Below, piece after piece: positions 27,672-35,268 of a stretch of 45,379 nt of DNA; position 1 is the stretch's first letter, and each line of letters begins with the position of its first letter. The notes beneath the pieces were generated by a model. It made no database searches, had not been told where the DNA came from, and was given only the letters and a program-made list of their open reading frames with translations. The stretch spans positions 1 to 45,379 of the forward strand of contig CAIMWE010000021.1 of the NCBI GenBank assembly GCA_903845115.1, in the 5' to 3' direction. Source of the DNA: an uncultured Acidobacteriota bacterium. Lineage in GTDB: Bacteria; Acidobacteriota; Thermoanaerobaculia; UBA5066. A program made the position numbers and the translations under genes.

Positions 27672-29777
27672 TCAGTTCACCGGCTCGTCGTCCTCGCCGG
27701 AGAGGGTCGGGTCGTCGGCTTCTCCCAGGGCGGGCGCCCCGCTCCCGGAGAGGGACGGCGCCGGGGGCGGGGCTTCCAGGACCCACCGCTCGTAGAGGTC
27801 TCCCGGAAGCTCGCGCAGAAAGCGGCTCGGCTCGGTCATCACGAGGATGCCGGTGCGGTCGTAGGCGGCGAGAGGGTGGACGAGGGTCAGCTCGTCCTTC
27901 GCCCGCGTGACGGCGACGTGGAAGAGGCGCCGCTCCTCCTCCAGCCCCTCGGGGGCCCTGCAGGCCCGCGCGTTCGGGAAGCGGTCCTCGGAGAGGCCGA
28001 CGAGGAAGACCGCCCGCCACTCCAGCCCCTTGGCCTGGTGGACCGACGAGAGGACCAGCCGCTCGTCGTCCTTCTCCCCCGCGACGGTGTCCTCTCCGGC
28101 GGGGTCCCCGAAGAGAGTCACCTCCTGGAGGAACTTCCCGACGTCGTCGTACGGGAGGGCGAACTGGGCCAGCGCCTCGAGGTCGTCCAGACGCGCCGTA
28201 GAATTCGGGAACTTCGTCTTGGCGACCTCCGAATAGCCTCCGTCCTCGACGACGAAACGGATCGCCTCGGCGGGCGAGGAGGCGTAGCTGGCCTTCCTGA
28301 GCGCCGTCAGCGTCCCGCGGAAGCCCTTCAGGCCGGCTCGCGCCCCGGCCGGGGCCTTCGAGAGGTCGAGCGCGAGGAAGGTCTCCACCGGGTCGGCGGC
28401 CTCGGAGACCGCCAGCCAGAACGTCGCGGCGATCCGCTCCCCCACCTTCGGGAGGAGCTTGATCGCCCGCTTGAACGAGGTCTCGTCCTTGGGGTTGACG
28501 GCCAGCTTCAGGAAGGCGAGGACGTCCTTGACGTGCTGCTGCTCGAAGAACCGGAGGCCCGACCGGATCTCGAACGGGATTCCCCGGCGGGTCAGCTCCA
28601 TCTGCAGCTCGAGCGACTGGTAGTGAGCCCGGTAGAGGACCGCGATCTCCGACAGCGCGAGCCCCTCGTCGCGCAGCTCCAGGATCCGCTGGGCGACGAA
28701 CTGGGCCTGCTGGGGGACGTCGGCCGTCCCGACCACCGCCACCGGGACGCCGGCGCCCCGGGTCGGCCGGAGGGTCTTCTCGAAGCGGCGGGCGTTGAAG
28801 GCGATCGAGGCGTCGGCCAGCCTCAGGATCTCCGGCGTCGACCGGTAGTTGGTCTCCAGCCGGTACATCCGGACCCCCGGGTACCGGTCTGGGAAGCCGA
28901 GCAGCGCCTCGAAGTCGGCGCCGCGGAAGGAGTAGATCGACTGCGCGTCGTCGCCGACCACCATCACGTTCCGGACCGGGGAGTCCCGGGCGAGCAGGTC
29001 CACGAGCTGGGCCTGGAGGTGATTGACGTCCTGGTACTCGTCGACGAGGACGTGCGCGATCCGCCGGGCGAGGGCCTGCCGCACCTCGGGATGCTCTTCG
29101 AGGAGCCTCTTCAGGTTCGACAGGAGGTCGTCGTAGTCCATGGCGTTCGCCCGGACCTTCCGCTCGCCGTACCTCTTCGCCACCGCCTCGATCGCGGGGA
29201 GCTGGGAGAGGAAGTGAGGCGCCTCGGAGGCGACCGCCTCCCCGAGCGACCTCCCCCGGTTCACCGAGAGCGAGAGGAGCTCCCGGAGGAGGTCCCCCTT
29301 CGGGAAACGCCGCTCGGCGACCGGGATGTTCAGGTCCGAGGTGGCCGACTCGAGGAGCTCCTTGGAGTCCTCCCCGTCCAGGATCGAGAAGTTGGGGCGG
29401 TAGCCGAGCAGCTCCGCGCTCGGCCGGAGGAGCCGCGCGGCGACGGAGTGGAACGTCCCGGCGAGGGCGCCCGAGACGTCCTCCCCGATCAGCGCCTCGA
29501 CCCGCCGCGTCATCTCGCGGGCGGCCCTGTTCGTGAAGGTGAGCAGGCAGAGCCGCTGGGGCGGGGTCCCGTCCTCGACAAGGCGGGAGACCCGGTAGAC
29601 GAGCGTCCGCGTCTTGCCGGAGCCGGCTCCCGCGATGACGATCGTCGGCCCCTCCGGGGCGAAGACCACCTCCCGCTGCTCCTCGTTCAGCTCCCGGGCG
29701 TAGTCGACCCGGTAGGACCGCGCCGGGGCCGCGGTCCGGAGGACGTATCGCTTCACCGGAGGCGCGGGATCGGCCAT
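27672..29777 (-). CDS. UvrD/PcrA-family superfamily 1 DNA helicase
   Basis: A 701-residue 3'-5' DNA helicase of the UvrD/Rep/PcrA group, used in repair and replication restart. All motifs are visible: Q-motif LNEEQREVVF, Walker A AGAGSGKTRTLVYR (near 49-62), Ia FTNRAAREM, motif II VLVDEYQDVNHLQ, motif III GDDAQSIYSFRGA, motif IV ETNYRSTPEIL, motif V SVHQAKGLEW and motif VI RRLFHVAVTRAKDELTL. Domain 2B sits between. Length fits UvrD-type enzymes (650-750), and the acidic C-terminus ends SGEDDEPVN. The ATG at 29777 opens a 38-base divergent gap with pyrophosphatase. The aconitase gene follows 11 bases after its stop, so they may share a transcript, an unusual pairing. Confidence 0.95.
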   Translation of the reverse strand: MADPAPPVKRYVLRTAAPARSYRVDYARELNEEQREVVFAPEGPTIVIAGAGSGKTRTLVYRVSRLVEDGTPPQRLCLLTFTNRAAREMTRRVEALIGEDVSGALAGTFHSVAARLLRPSAELLGYRPNFSILDGEDSKELLESATSDLNIPVAERRFPKGDLLRELLSLSVNRGRSLGEAVASEAPHFLSQLPAIEAVAKRYGERKVRANAMDYDDLLSNLKRLLEEHPEVRQALARRIAHVLVDEYQDVNHLQAQLVDLLARDSPVRNVMVVGDDAQSIYSFRGADFEALLGFPDRYPGVRMYRLETNYRSTPEILRLADASIAFNARRFEKTLRPTRGAGVPVAVVGTADVPQQAQFVAQRILELRDEGLALSEIAVLYRAHYQSLELQMELTRRGIPFEIRSGLRFFEQQHVKDVLAFLKLAVNPKDETSFKRAIKLLPKVGERIAATFWLAVSEAADPVETFLALDLSKAPAGARAGLKGFRGTLTALRKASYASSPAEAIRFVVEDGGYSEVAKTKFPNSTARLDDLEALAQFALPYDDVGKFLQEVTLFGDPAGEDTVAGEKDDERLVLSSVHQAKGLEWRAVFLVGLSEDRFPNARACRAPEGLEEERRLFHVAVTRAKDELTLVHPLAAYDRTGILVMTEPSRFLRELPGDLYERWVLEAPPPAPSLSGSGAPALGEADDPTLSGEDDEPVN

Positions 29778-29815
29778 CGGCCCGGAGTATGGCCGAATCT
29801 GTTAGTTTACGACTC
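29778..29815. promoter_or_regulatory. Divergent promoter gap
   Basis: The 38 bases between the helicase (-) and pyrophosphatase (+) starts contain an AT-richer stretch (GAATCTGTTAGTTTAC) just before the pyrophosphatase ATG. No good ribosome site precedes that ATG, so a very short leader is possible. Promoters for both genes must lie here or within the gene ends. Confidence 0.3.
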
Positions 29816-30502
29816 ATGAGCGACGAGAAACGCGACCCGTTCTGGGAGGTCCTGAGCCTTCTCTACAAGCCCCACCCGTGGCACGGGATCGCCGTCGGGG
29901 AGAAGGCTCCCGCGAAGGTGAACGCCTACATCGAGATCGTGCCGACCGATACCGTCAAGTACGAGCTCGACAAGACGACCGGCTACTTGAAGATCGACCG
30001 GCCCCAGAAGTTCTCGAACGTCTACCCGACCCTCTACGGCTTCATCCCCAGGACCTACTGCGGGGAGGAGAGCGGCGACCTCTGCGCGAAGAGGACCGGG
30101 CGGATCGGGATCAAGGGCGACGGCGACCCGCTCGACATCTGCGTCCTGTCGGAGAAGGTGATCACGCACGGCGACGTGATCCTGGAGGCGATCCCGATCG
30201 GGGGCCTCCGGATGATCGACGGCGACGAGGCGGACGACAAGATCATCGCGGTCCTGGAGGGGGACGCCGTCTACGGCCTCTGGAGCGAGATCTCGCAGAT
30301 GCCCCCGGCGATGCTCGAGCGGCTGAAGCACTACTTCCTCACCTACAAGCACAACCCCGACTCGTTCCAGCCCGAGCACGTGGCGATCACCCACGTCTAC
30401 GGCCGCGAGGAGGCCTACGAGGTGATCCGGCGCGCGCGGGTGGACTACGACGTCCGCTTCAAGGACCTCGAGAAGATGATGACCGCTGCGCTGAAGGGCT
30501 AG
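29816..30502 (+). CDS. ppa: Inorganic pyrophosphatase, family I
   Basis: A 228-residue soluble family I pyrophosphatase, which hydrolyses PPi to drive biosynthesis. The Mg-binding signature DGDPLDICVL is near 98-107. Upstream are substrate and metal residues in KYELDKTTGYLKIDRP and YGFIPRTYCGEE, and the later Asp/Lys region IDGDEADDKIIAV also matches. It is longer than the roughly 175-residue E. coli enzyme, with a longer N-terminus and a C-terminal helical extension. ATG 29816 is the preferred start; an in-frame ATG at 29789 adds nine residues. Chorismate synthase begins 12 bases after its stop. Confidence 0.95.
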   Translation: MSDEKRDPFWEVLSLLYKPHPWHGIAVGEKAPAKVNAYIEIVPTDTVKYELDKTTGYLKIDRPQKFSNVYPTLYGFIPRTYCGEESGDLCAKRTGRIGIKGDGDPLDICVLSEKVITHGDVILEAIPIGGLRMIDGDEADDKIIAVLEGDAVYGLWSEISQMPPAMLERLKHYFLTYKHNPDSFQPEHVAITHVYGREEAYEVIRRARVDYDVRFKDLEKMMTAALKG

Positions 30503-30514
30503 GGGCAACGCCGG

Positions 30515-31696
30515 ATGCCGCGCCGCCTCGACCTGATCACCGCCGGCGAGTCGCACGGGCCGCTCCTGACGGCGATCCTGACCGGGCTTCCCGCCGGGCT
30601 GAAGGTCCCGAAGGCGGCCGTCGACCTCGACCTCGCCCGGCGCCAGCACGGCCACGGCCGGGGCGGGCGGATGAAGATCGAGAAGGACGCGGTCCGCTTC
30701 ACCGGCGGTCTCCGCGGCGGCGAGACCCTCGGCGGGCCGCTCGCGATGGAGATCGAGAACCGGGACCACGCCGTCTGGGCGGAGGTGATGGGACCCGACG
30801 CGATCGACGAGGCCGCCGCGGCCAGGAGGCGCCTCTCGTCTCCGCGCCCCGGGCACGCCGACCTGGCGGGAGGGCTGAAGTACGGCCGGCGGGACCTCCG
30901 AGACATCCTCGAGCGGGCCAGCGCCCGCGAGACGACGGCGCGCGTGGCCGCCGGGGCCGTCTGCCGCCTCCTCCTCCGGGAATTCGGGATCGAGATCCGG
31001 AGCGGCGTCCTCTCGGTCGGCTCGGTCCGGGCCCCGGAGAGGGACGGCGGCTTTTCCTTCGACGTCCTCGAGAAGGTCGACGAAGGCTCTCCGCTCCGCT
31101 CCGTGGACCGCTCGGTCGAGGGGGAGATGGTCGCCGCCGTCGACGCGGCAGGGAAAGCCGGCGACACGCTCGGCGGGACGGCCCTCGTGGCAGCGAGAGG
31201 AGTCCCGCCCGGCCTCGGCTCGCACGTCTCCTGGGACGAGAAGCTGGACGGGAGGATCGCCCAGGCGATCCTCTCCATCCCCTCGGTGAAGGCCGTCTCG
31301 CTCGGGGAGGGAGTGACGAACGCCTTTCGCCCCGGCTCGCTGGCCCACGACCCGATCGGCCACGACTTCGCCCGGGGGTTCTTCCGGACCTCGAACCGGG
31401 CCGGCGGGCTCGAGGGGGGGATCACGAACGGAGAGGAGATCCTCGTCACCCTCTACCAGAAGCCGATCGCGACGCTGCGGGAAGGGCTGCCCTCGGTCGA
31501 GATCGACACGAAGGCCCCGCACCGGGCCCAGTACGAGAGATCCGACGTCACGGCCGTCCCCGCGTGCGGCGTCATCGGCGAGGCGATGCTCGCCTTCGTC
31601 CTCGCCAGCGCCCTCCTCGAGAAGACCGGCGGCGATTCGCTGGACGAGGTCCGCCGGAACTTCACCTCGTTCCTGAACGCCCAGCGGGCCTACTGA
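30515..31696 (+). CDS. aroC: Chorismate synthase
   Basis: A 393-residue chorismate synthase, which removes phosphate from 5-enolpyruvylshikimate 3-phosphate using reduced FMN, the last shikimate step toward aromatic amino acids. All signature regions are present: TAGESHGPLL at the N-terminus, ARRQHGHGRGGRMKIEKD (two His/Arg active-site residues), ASARETTARVAAGAVCRLL in the middle, and YERSDVTAVPACGVIGEA near the C-terminus. Length is typical of the bacterial form (360-400). It lies between pyrophosphatase and a class V aminotransferase on the same strand; no other aro genes are in the window. Confidence 0.97.
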   Translation: MPRRLDLITAGESHGPLLTAILTGLPAGLKVPKAAVDLDLARRQHGHGRGGRMKIEKDAVRFTGGLRGGETLGGPLAMEIENRDHAVWAEVMGPDAIDEAAAARRRLSSPRPGHADLAGGLKYGRRDLRDILERASARETTARVAAGAVCRLLLREFGIEIRSGVLSVGSVRAPERDGGFSFDVLEKVDEGSPLRSVDRSVEGEMVAAVDAAGKAGDTLGGTALVAARGVPPGLGSHVSWDEKLDGRIAQAILSIPSVKAVSLGEGVTNAFRPGSLAHDPIGHDFARGFFRTSNRAGGLEGGITNGEEILVTLYQKPIATLREGLPSVEIDTKAPHRAQYERSDVTAVPACGVIGEAMLAFVLASALLEKTGGDSLDEVRRNFTSFLNAQRAY

Positions 31697-31707
31697 GGCC
31701 CTCCGAC

Positions 31708-32871
31708 GTGGAGTTCACCAGGGAGGCTCTCGACCGGGAATTCCCGTCCAGGCGCCACGGCGTGCAGTTCAACCACGCCGCGGTCTCCCCGCTCCCGGCG
31801 CGCGCGGCCGAGGCCCTTTCGCGGTACGCGTCCGGCCTGACCGGCCGGGCGGTCCTGGACTGGAAAGATTGGGGGCAGGAGGCCGACCGGCTGCGCGAGC
31901 GGGCCGCGCGCCTGATCGGGGCCGGCGAGGCGGTGGGCGGGCCGAGGTCGATCTCCGTCGTCCCGAACACGACGGCGGGCCTCTCCTACGTGGCGGCGGG
32001 ACTCGACTGGAAGCCGGGCGACTCGATCGTCACGACCGCCACGGAGTTCCCCGCCAACCTCGCCCCGTGGCTGGACCTCGCCCGTCTCGGCGTCGAGGTC
32101 CGCCGGGTTCCCACCCGCGACGGGGCCTTCACGGCCGACGAGGTCGCCGCCGCCTGCGGCCCCCTGACCCGGCTCGTCTCCCTCTCGGCGGTCGCGTACC
32201 ACACGGGATTCGTGGCGCCCGCGGAGGCCGTCGGGGAGCTCTGCCGCTCCCGCGGGATCGTCTTCGGCCTGGACGGCATCCAGGCGGTGGGGGGGATGGA
32301 GGTGGACGTCGTCCGGGCGAAGGCCGACTTCCTCTCGGCGGACGGCCACAAGTGGATGATGGGTCCCGAGGGGTGCGGGATCCTCTTCACGACGCCGGAG
32401 CTCCGGCGGCGGCTCCGCGCCCCTTCGGGCTGGCAGAACCTGAAGAGGACCGTGCCGGGCGACTTCCGGATCGGAGAGACGACCGACTACGTCTCCGACG
32501 CCGTCCGCTTCGAGGTGGGGGCGCTCCCCACGCCGGGCGTGTACGCCCTGTCGGCCTCTCTCGAGCTGCTCCTGGAGATCGGGATCCCGAAGGTGCGGGA
32601 GCGGATCGGACAGGTCCTCGCCGTTCTAGAGGAGGGCCTCCCCCGTCTCGGCTGGGAGCCGGTCCTCTTCGACGGCCGGCCCCGCTCCGGAATCCTCTCG
32701 GCCCGCCCCCCCGCGGGCGTCGACCCGCGCGCCGTCGTGGCGAGGCTGGAGACGCAGGCGATCGCGGCGACCGCCCGGGCCGGCTTCCTGCGCCTCTCCC
32801 CCCACGTCGGCAACGACGAGGAAGAAGCGGAGCGCGTCCTCTCCGCCCTCCGGAAAGGCGAGGAGAGGTAG
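31708..32871 (+). CDS. Class V aminotransferase-fold PLP enzyme (not a typical cysteine desulfurase)
   Basis: A 387-residue PLP enzyme of the class V aminotransferase/NifS fold. The PLP lysine is in SADGHKWMMGPEGCG (near 215-220), with the cofactor Asp in FGLDGIQAVGG. VVPNTTAGLSYVAAGLDW binds the phosphate, and the C-terminal end GFLRLSPHVGNDEEEAERVL is the pattern seen in isopenicillin-N-epimerase-like and kynureninase-like members. The active-site cysteine loop of SufS/IscS (RxGxxC) is missing, so sulfur mobilisation is unlikely. GTG 31708 gives an N-terminus (FTREALDREFPSRRHGVQF) that fits the family. It follows chorismate synthase by 11 bases. Substrate unknown. Confidence 0.85.
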   Translation: MEFTREALDREFPSRRHGVQFNHAAVSPLPARAAEALSRYASGLTGRAVLDWKDWGQEADRLRERAARLIGAGEAVGGPRSISVVPNTTAGLSYVAAGLDWKPGDSIVTTATEFPANLAPWLDLARLGVEVRRVPTRDGAFTADEVAAACGPLTRLVSLSAVAYHTGFVAPAEAVGELCRSRGIVFGLDGIQAVGGMEVDVVRAKADFLSADGHKWMMGPEGCGILFTTPELRRRLRAPSGWQNLKRTVPGDFRIGETTDYVSDAVRFEVGALPTPGVYALSASLELLLEIGIPKVRERIGQVLAVLEEGLPRLGWEPVLFDGRPRSGILSARPPAGVDPRAVVARLETQAIAATARAGFLRLSPHVGNDEEEAERVLSALRKGEER

Positions 32872-32884
32872 CGCGTGAGCGCGC

Positions 32885-32911
32885 AGGGGAACCCGGGCCA
32901 GGGGTTCCCCT
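32885..32911. terminator. Strong hairpin between converging genes
   Basis: AGGGGAACCC (32885-32894) and GGGTTCCCCT (32902-32911) form a perfect ten-pair stem with a seven-base loop, 13 bases after the aminotransferase stop. It lies between converging genes, where a bidirectional terminator is expected. There is no clear T-run on either side (GATAAATAATGG follows), so a classic intrinsic terminator is not certain. Confidence 0.55.
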
Positions 32912-32938
32912 GATAAATAATGGCCGCCCTCGGCAGAG

Positions 32939-32971
32939 GCGCGAAGCGACTCTGGTAGCGCGAAGCGACTC
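32939..32971. repeat. Tandem 14-base direct repeat
   Basis: GCGCGAAGCGACTC occurs at 32939-32952 and again at 32958-32971, separated by TGGTA (period 19). It sits between the hairpin and the 3' end of the crotonase gene. Two copies only; it may be remnant sequence or a short binding-site pair. Confidence 0.7.
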
Positions 32972-32972
32972 C

Positions 32973-33758
32973 TTATCGCCCCTTCCAGTCCGCCGGCCGC
33001 TTGCCGAGGAAGGCGTCGATCCCTTCGGCCGCGTCGTCGAGGAGCATGCCGCAGGCCATGCTCGCGCTCGCGGTGTCGTAGGCGGCCGCCAGCGGCTGGT
33101 CCACCTGGGCATAGAAGGTCCTCTTGCCCAGGCCGACCGCCGCGGGGCTTCGCGCGACGAGGATGTCGGTGAACGCTTTCACGGCGGCGTCGAGGCCGGC
33201 GGCGGGGACGACGCGGTTCACGAGCCCCCACGCCAGGGCGGTGGCGGCGTCGATCGGCTGCCCGGTCAGGAGCAGCTCCATGGAGCGCTTCCGCCCCACG
33301 TTACGGGCCACTCCCACCGCCGGGGAGGAGCAGAAGACGCCGATGTTCACGCCGGGGAGGGCGAACGTGGCGGACTCGGCGGCCACCGCCAGGTCGCACA
33401 TCGACACGAGCTGGCACCCGGCCGCCGTCGCGATCCCGTGGACCCTCGCGATCACCGGCTGCGGGAGGCGGGTCAGCGCCACCATCATCCGGCCGCAGTC
33501 GTCGAAGAGCTTCCGCTGCCATCTCTCGTCCCCGGCGTGCTGGCGCATCTCCTTCAGGTCGTGCCCGGCGCAGAACCCCTTCCCCGCGCCGGAGAGGACG
33601 ACCACCTTCACGGAAGGGTCCGCCGCGATCCGGTCGAGCTCCTCGCCGACGGCGGCGATCATGCCGAGCGACAGGGGGTTGTACCTCCCGCCCCGGTTCA
33701 GGGTCAGCGCCGCGACGCCGTCTAGCCGCTCGCACGTGGTGTACGGGGCTTCGCTCAT
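32973..33758 (-). CDS. Crotonase-fold (enoyl-CoA hydratase/isomerase family) protein lacking usual catalytic Glu
   Basis: A 261-residue crotonase-superfamily protein. The CoA/oxyanion region is clear: LSGAGKGFCAGHDLKEM (about 55-71) and VHGIATAAGCQLVSMCDLAVA (near 107-127). In enoyl-CoA hydratase two glutamates do the chemistry, one in GGGxE and one in PExxxG. Here the first reads GCQL (Gln) and the second LPGVNIG (Gly), so normal hydration is unlikely. The pattern matches the ECHDC3-type subgroup, whose function is poorly known. The ATG at 33758 follows the CBS gene by seven bases. Alternative roles such as a thioesterase, isomerase or CoA-binding protein cannot be ruled out. Confidence 0.88.
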   Translation of the reverse strand: MSEAPYTTCERLDGVAALTLNRGGRYNPLSLGMIAAVGEELDRIAADPSVKVVVLSGAGKGFCAGHDLKEMRQHAGDERWQRKLFDDCGRMMVALTRLPQPVIARVHGIATAAGCQLVSMCDLAVAAESATFALPGVNIGVFCSSPAVGVARNVGRKRSMELLLTGQPIDAATALAWGLVNRVVPAAGLDAAVKAFTDILVARSPAAVGLGKRTFYAQVDQPLAAAYDTASASMACGMLLDDAAEGIDAFLGKRPADWKGR

Positions 33759-33765
33759 ACCCGGC

Positions 33766-34203
33766 TCATGCCCGCCCCGTGATGTACTCCGTCAGGTACT
33801 CCACGGTCTGGTGGTCCTCGGCGGCGTGCCATGCCGTGACGTCGCCGATCGAGATCATCCCGACGACGCCGTTCTCCCCGGCCACGATCACGTGGCGGAT
33901 CTTCTCCTGCCGCATGATCGCCTCGATCTCCTCGACCGAGCGGTCGGGGCGGACCGCGATGATGCGGGAGGTCATCGCCCCGGCGACGGTCGTCTTCGCA
34001 GGATCCAGGCCCTCCGCGACGACGCGGTTGACGACGTCCCTTTCCGTGAACATCCCGCGCAGCTGGCCGTCCTCGGCCACCACGAGCGCGCCGATCCTCC
34101 GGTCGCGCATCAGGCGGCACGCGTCCTGGACGCTGCAGTCGGGCATGACGGTGATGACGCCGGCGGATTTCTTGGAGTGGAGGAGGTCCTTCGCGCTGGT
34201 CAT
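33766..34203 (-). CDS. Two-CBS-domain protein
   Basis: A 145-residue protein made of two CBS domains (about 10-65 and 75-135), a Bateman module that binds adenosyl nucleotides. The repeats show VQDACRLMRDRRIGALVV with GMFTERDVVNRVV, then VEEIEAIMRQEKIRHVIV with GMISIGDVTAW, the normal beta-alpha-beta pattern with the terminal Asp that contacts ribose. There is no catalytic partner domain, so it would act as an energy or nucleotide sensor on other proteins. The ATG at 34203 has no very strong ribosome site. It is followed by the crotonase gene with only a seven-base gap, suggesting cotranscription. Confidence 0.93.
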   Translation of the reverse strand: MTSAKDLLHSKKSAGVITVMPDCSVQDACRLMRDRRIGALVVAEDGQLRGMFTERDVVNRVVAEGLDPAKTTVAGAMTSRIIAVRPDRSVEEIEAIMRQEKIRHVIVAGENGVVGMISIGDVTAWHAAEDHQTVEYLTEYITGRA

Positions 34204-34293
34204 ACCTTATGAGACAGCAGTCGCGGGGCTCCCGTCAACGCGTTTGCGCGAAGGGCCCGAGGGGGCAGAGGGCCGCGGCCGCCCCGCGGCCGT
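34204..34293. other. Intergenic gap with GC palindrome
   Basis: A 90-base gap between the CBS gene start and the stop of the LytM-domain gene, both on the minus strand. CGGCCGC-CCC-GCGGCCG (34276-34292) forms a seven-pair GC hairpin right after the LytM gene stop, a possible weak terminator without a T-run. The rest must hold the CBS-crotonase promoter; none was clearly identified. Confidence 0.35.
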
Positions 34294-35268
34294 TCACCTC
34301 AGGCCGGGAGGGAGGTCCAGGTCCGGCGGGGCAGGCGGACGGTTCCCGATCTCGGCCGCCGTGATCCAGCCCACGTCGAGGATGAAGAGTCTCGGGTCGA
34401 GCGGAAGGTAGCGCCCCTCCGTCAGCTGCCGGACCTCGTAGTGGAGGCGCGCGGCGGAAGTCATCCCGCTGTGGCCGGCCGACCCGATCCGGTCGCCGCG
34501 CTGGACGCGCTGGCCGGCGCGGACGAGCGGCTTTCCGAGGTGCCCGTACACGGTCCTGAGGCTCTCTCCGTGGGAGAGGACGAGAACGGTTCCGAAGGCG
34601 CGCCAGCCCGCCCCGGCTCTCGACGGGACGGAGCCAGAGAAGACGACCGTTCCCGCCGCCGGCGCGATCACCGCGGCCCCGTCCGGGACGGCGAGGTCGA
34701 TCCCCGGGAAGAATTCGGGGGCGCGCGTCAGCGGCGACGTGCGCGGGCCGAAGGCCGCCGTCGGGACGGCGGCCGACGGCTCCACCGGCGAGCGCGAGGG
34801 GATGTTCGCCGCGCCGGCCACGGGCGCCTCCGCGACCGCCCGGCGGAAGAGCTCCAGGGTGCGGAGGCGCCGCGAGAGACGCAGGACGTTCCCCTCGAGG
34901 CGGTCGGGCGTGAGCGCCTCCTCTTCCTCGGCGGGAGCGAGCAGGCCGGCCGGGAGCGGCACCGAGACCAGGATCGCGACCCGGGCGAGGAAAAGCTCGG
35001 TCGTCCGGAGGCGGGTATCGAGCTTCCCGTAGCGGTTCTGGACCGACTCGAACGCCTCGGCGGAGACCTTCGCCGACTCGCGCAGGGAGAGCCGGTCGGC
35101 GGACCGGCCGAGGTCGTGGAGGAGGTCGGGCGCGGCCATGAGCCCCAGGAAGGCGAGATTCCCCGCGGCCAGCAGGACGAACGCCCAGACGGCTCCCGCC
35201 CGCGGGCCGATCGTCCACGTCCGGGTGGGCTGCTTCGGGTCGTTGGAATGGAGCCGGACCTCGGTCAT
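34294..35268 (-). CDS. LytM/M23-domain protein with degenerate metal site
   Basis: A 324-residue envelope protein: a short cytoplasmic start, one TM helix (about 27-47), a helical/coiled-coil region (about 55-140), a Pro/Ala linker and a C-terminal LytM domain (about 180-300). The fold is clear (APAAGTVVFSG, TVYGHLGKPLVRAGQ, GDRIGSAGHSG), but the metal site is altered. The HxxxD motif reads FFPGID (near 188), losing the first His ligand, and the HLH motif reads RLHYEV (near 272), losing the catalytic His. Inactive LytM proteins such as EnvC and NlpD activate amidases, so a regulatory role in cell-wall cleavage is inferred. It begins ATGA-overlapped with the preceding membrane protein gene and ends a minus-strand run starting at the GH44 gene or carB. 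Confidence 0.88.
   Translation of the reverse strand: MTEVRLHSNDPKQPTRTWTIGPRAGAVWAFVLLAAGNLAFLGLMAAPDLLHDLGRSADRLSLRESAKVSAEAFESVQNRYGKLDTRLRTTELFLARVAILVSVPLPAGLLAPAEEEEALTPDRLEGNVLRLSRRLRTLELFRRAVAEAPVAGAANIPSRSPVEPSAAVPTAAFGPRTSPLTRAPEFFPGIDLAVPDGAAVIAPAAGTVVFSGSVPSRAGAGWRAFGTVLVLSHGESLRTVYGHLGKPLVRAGQRVQRGDRIGSAGHSGMTSAARLHYEVRQLTEGRYLPLDPRLFILDVGWITAAEIGNRPPAPPDLDLPPGLR

Noticed and set aside
27876-29819. A 647-codon + strand frame opposite the UvrD-like helicase
   Set aside because: All helicase motifs are on the minus strand; this frame is low-complexity antisense.
31708-32871. Cysteine desulfurase (SufS/IscS) identity for the class V PLP enzyme
   Set aside because: The active-site cysteine loop is missing and the C-terminus matches isopenicillin-N-epimerase-like members.
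32912-32972. Possible tRNA or small RNA in the 101-base gap after the aminotransferase
   Set aside because: No acceptor stem, TpsiC arm or anticodon arm could be folded; the visible structure is a hairpin plus a short repeat.
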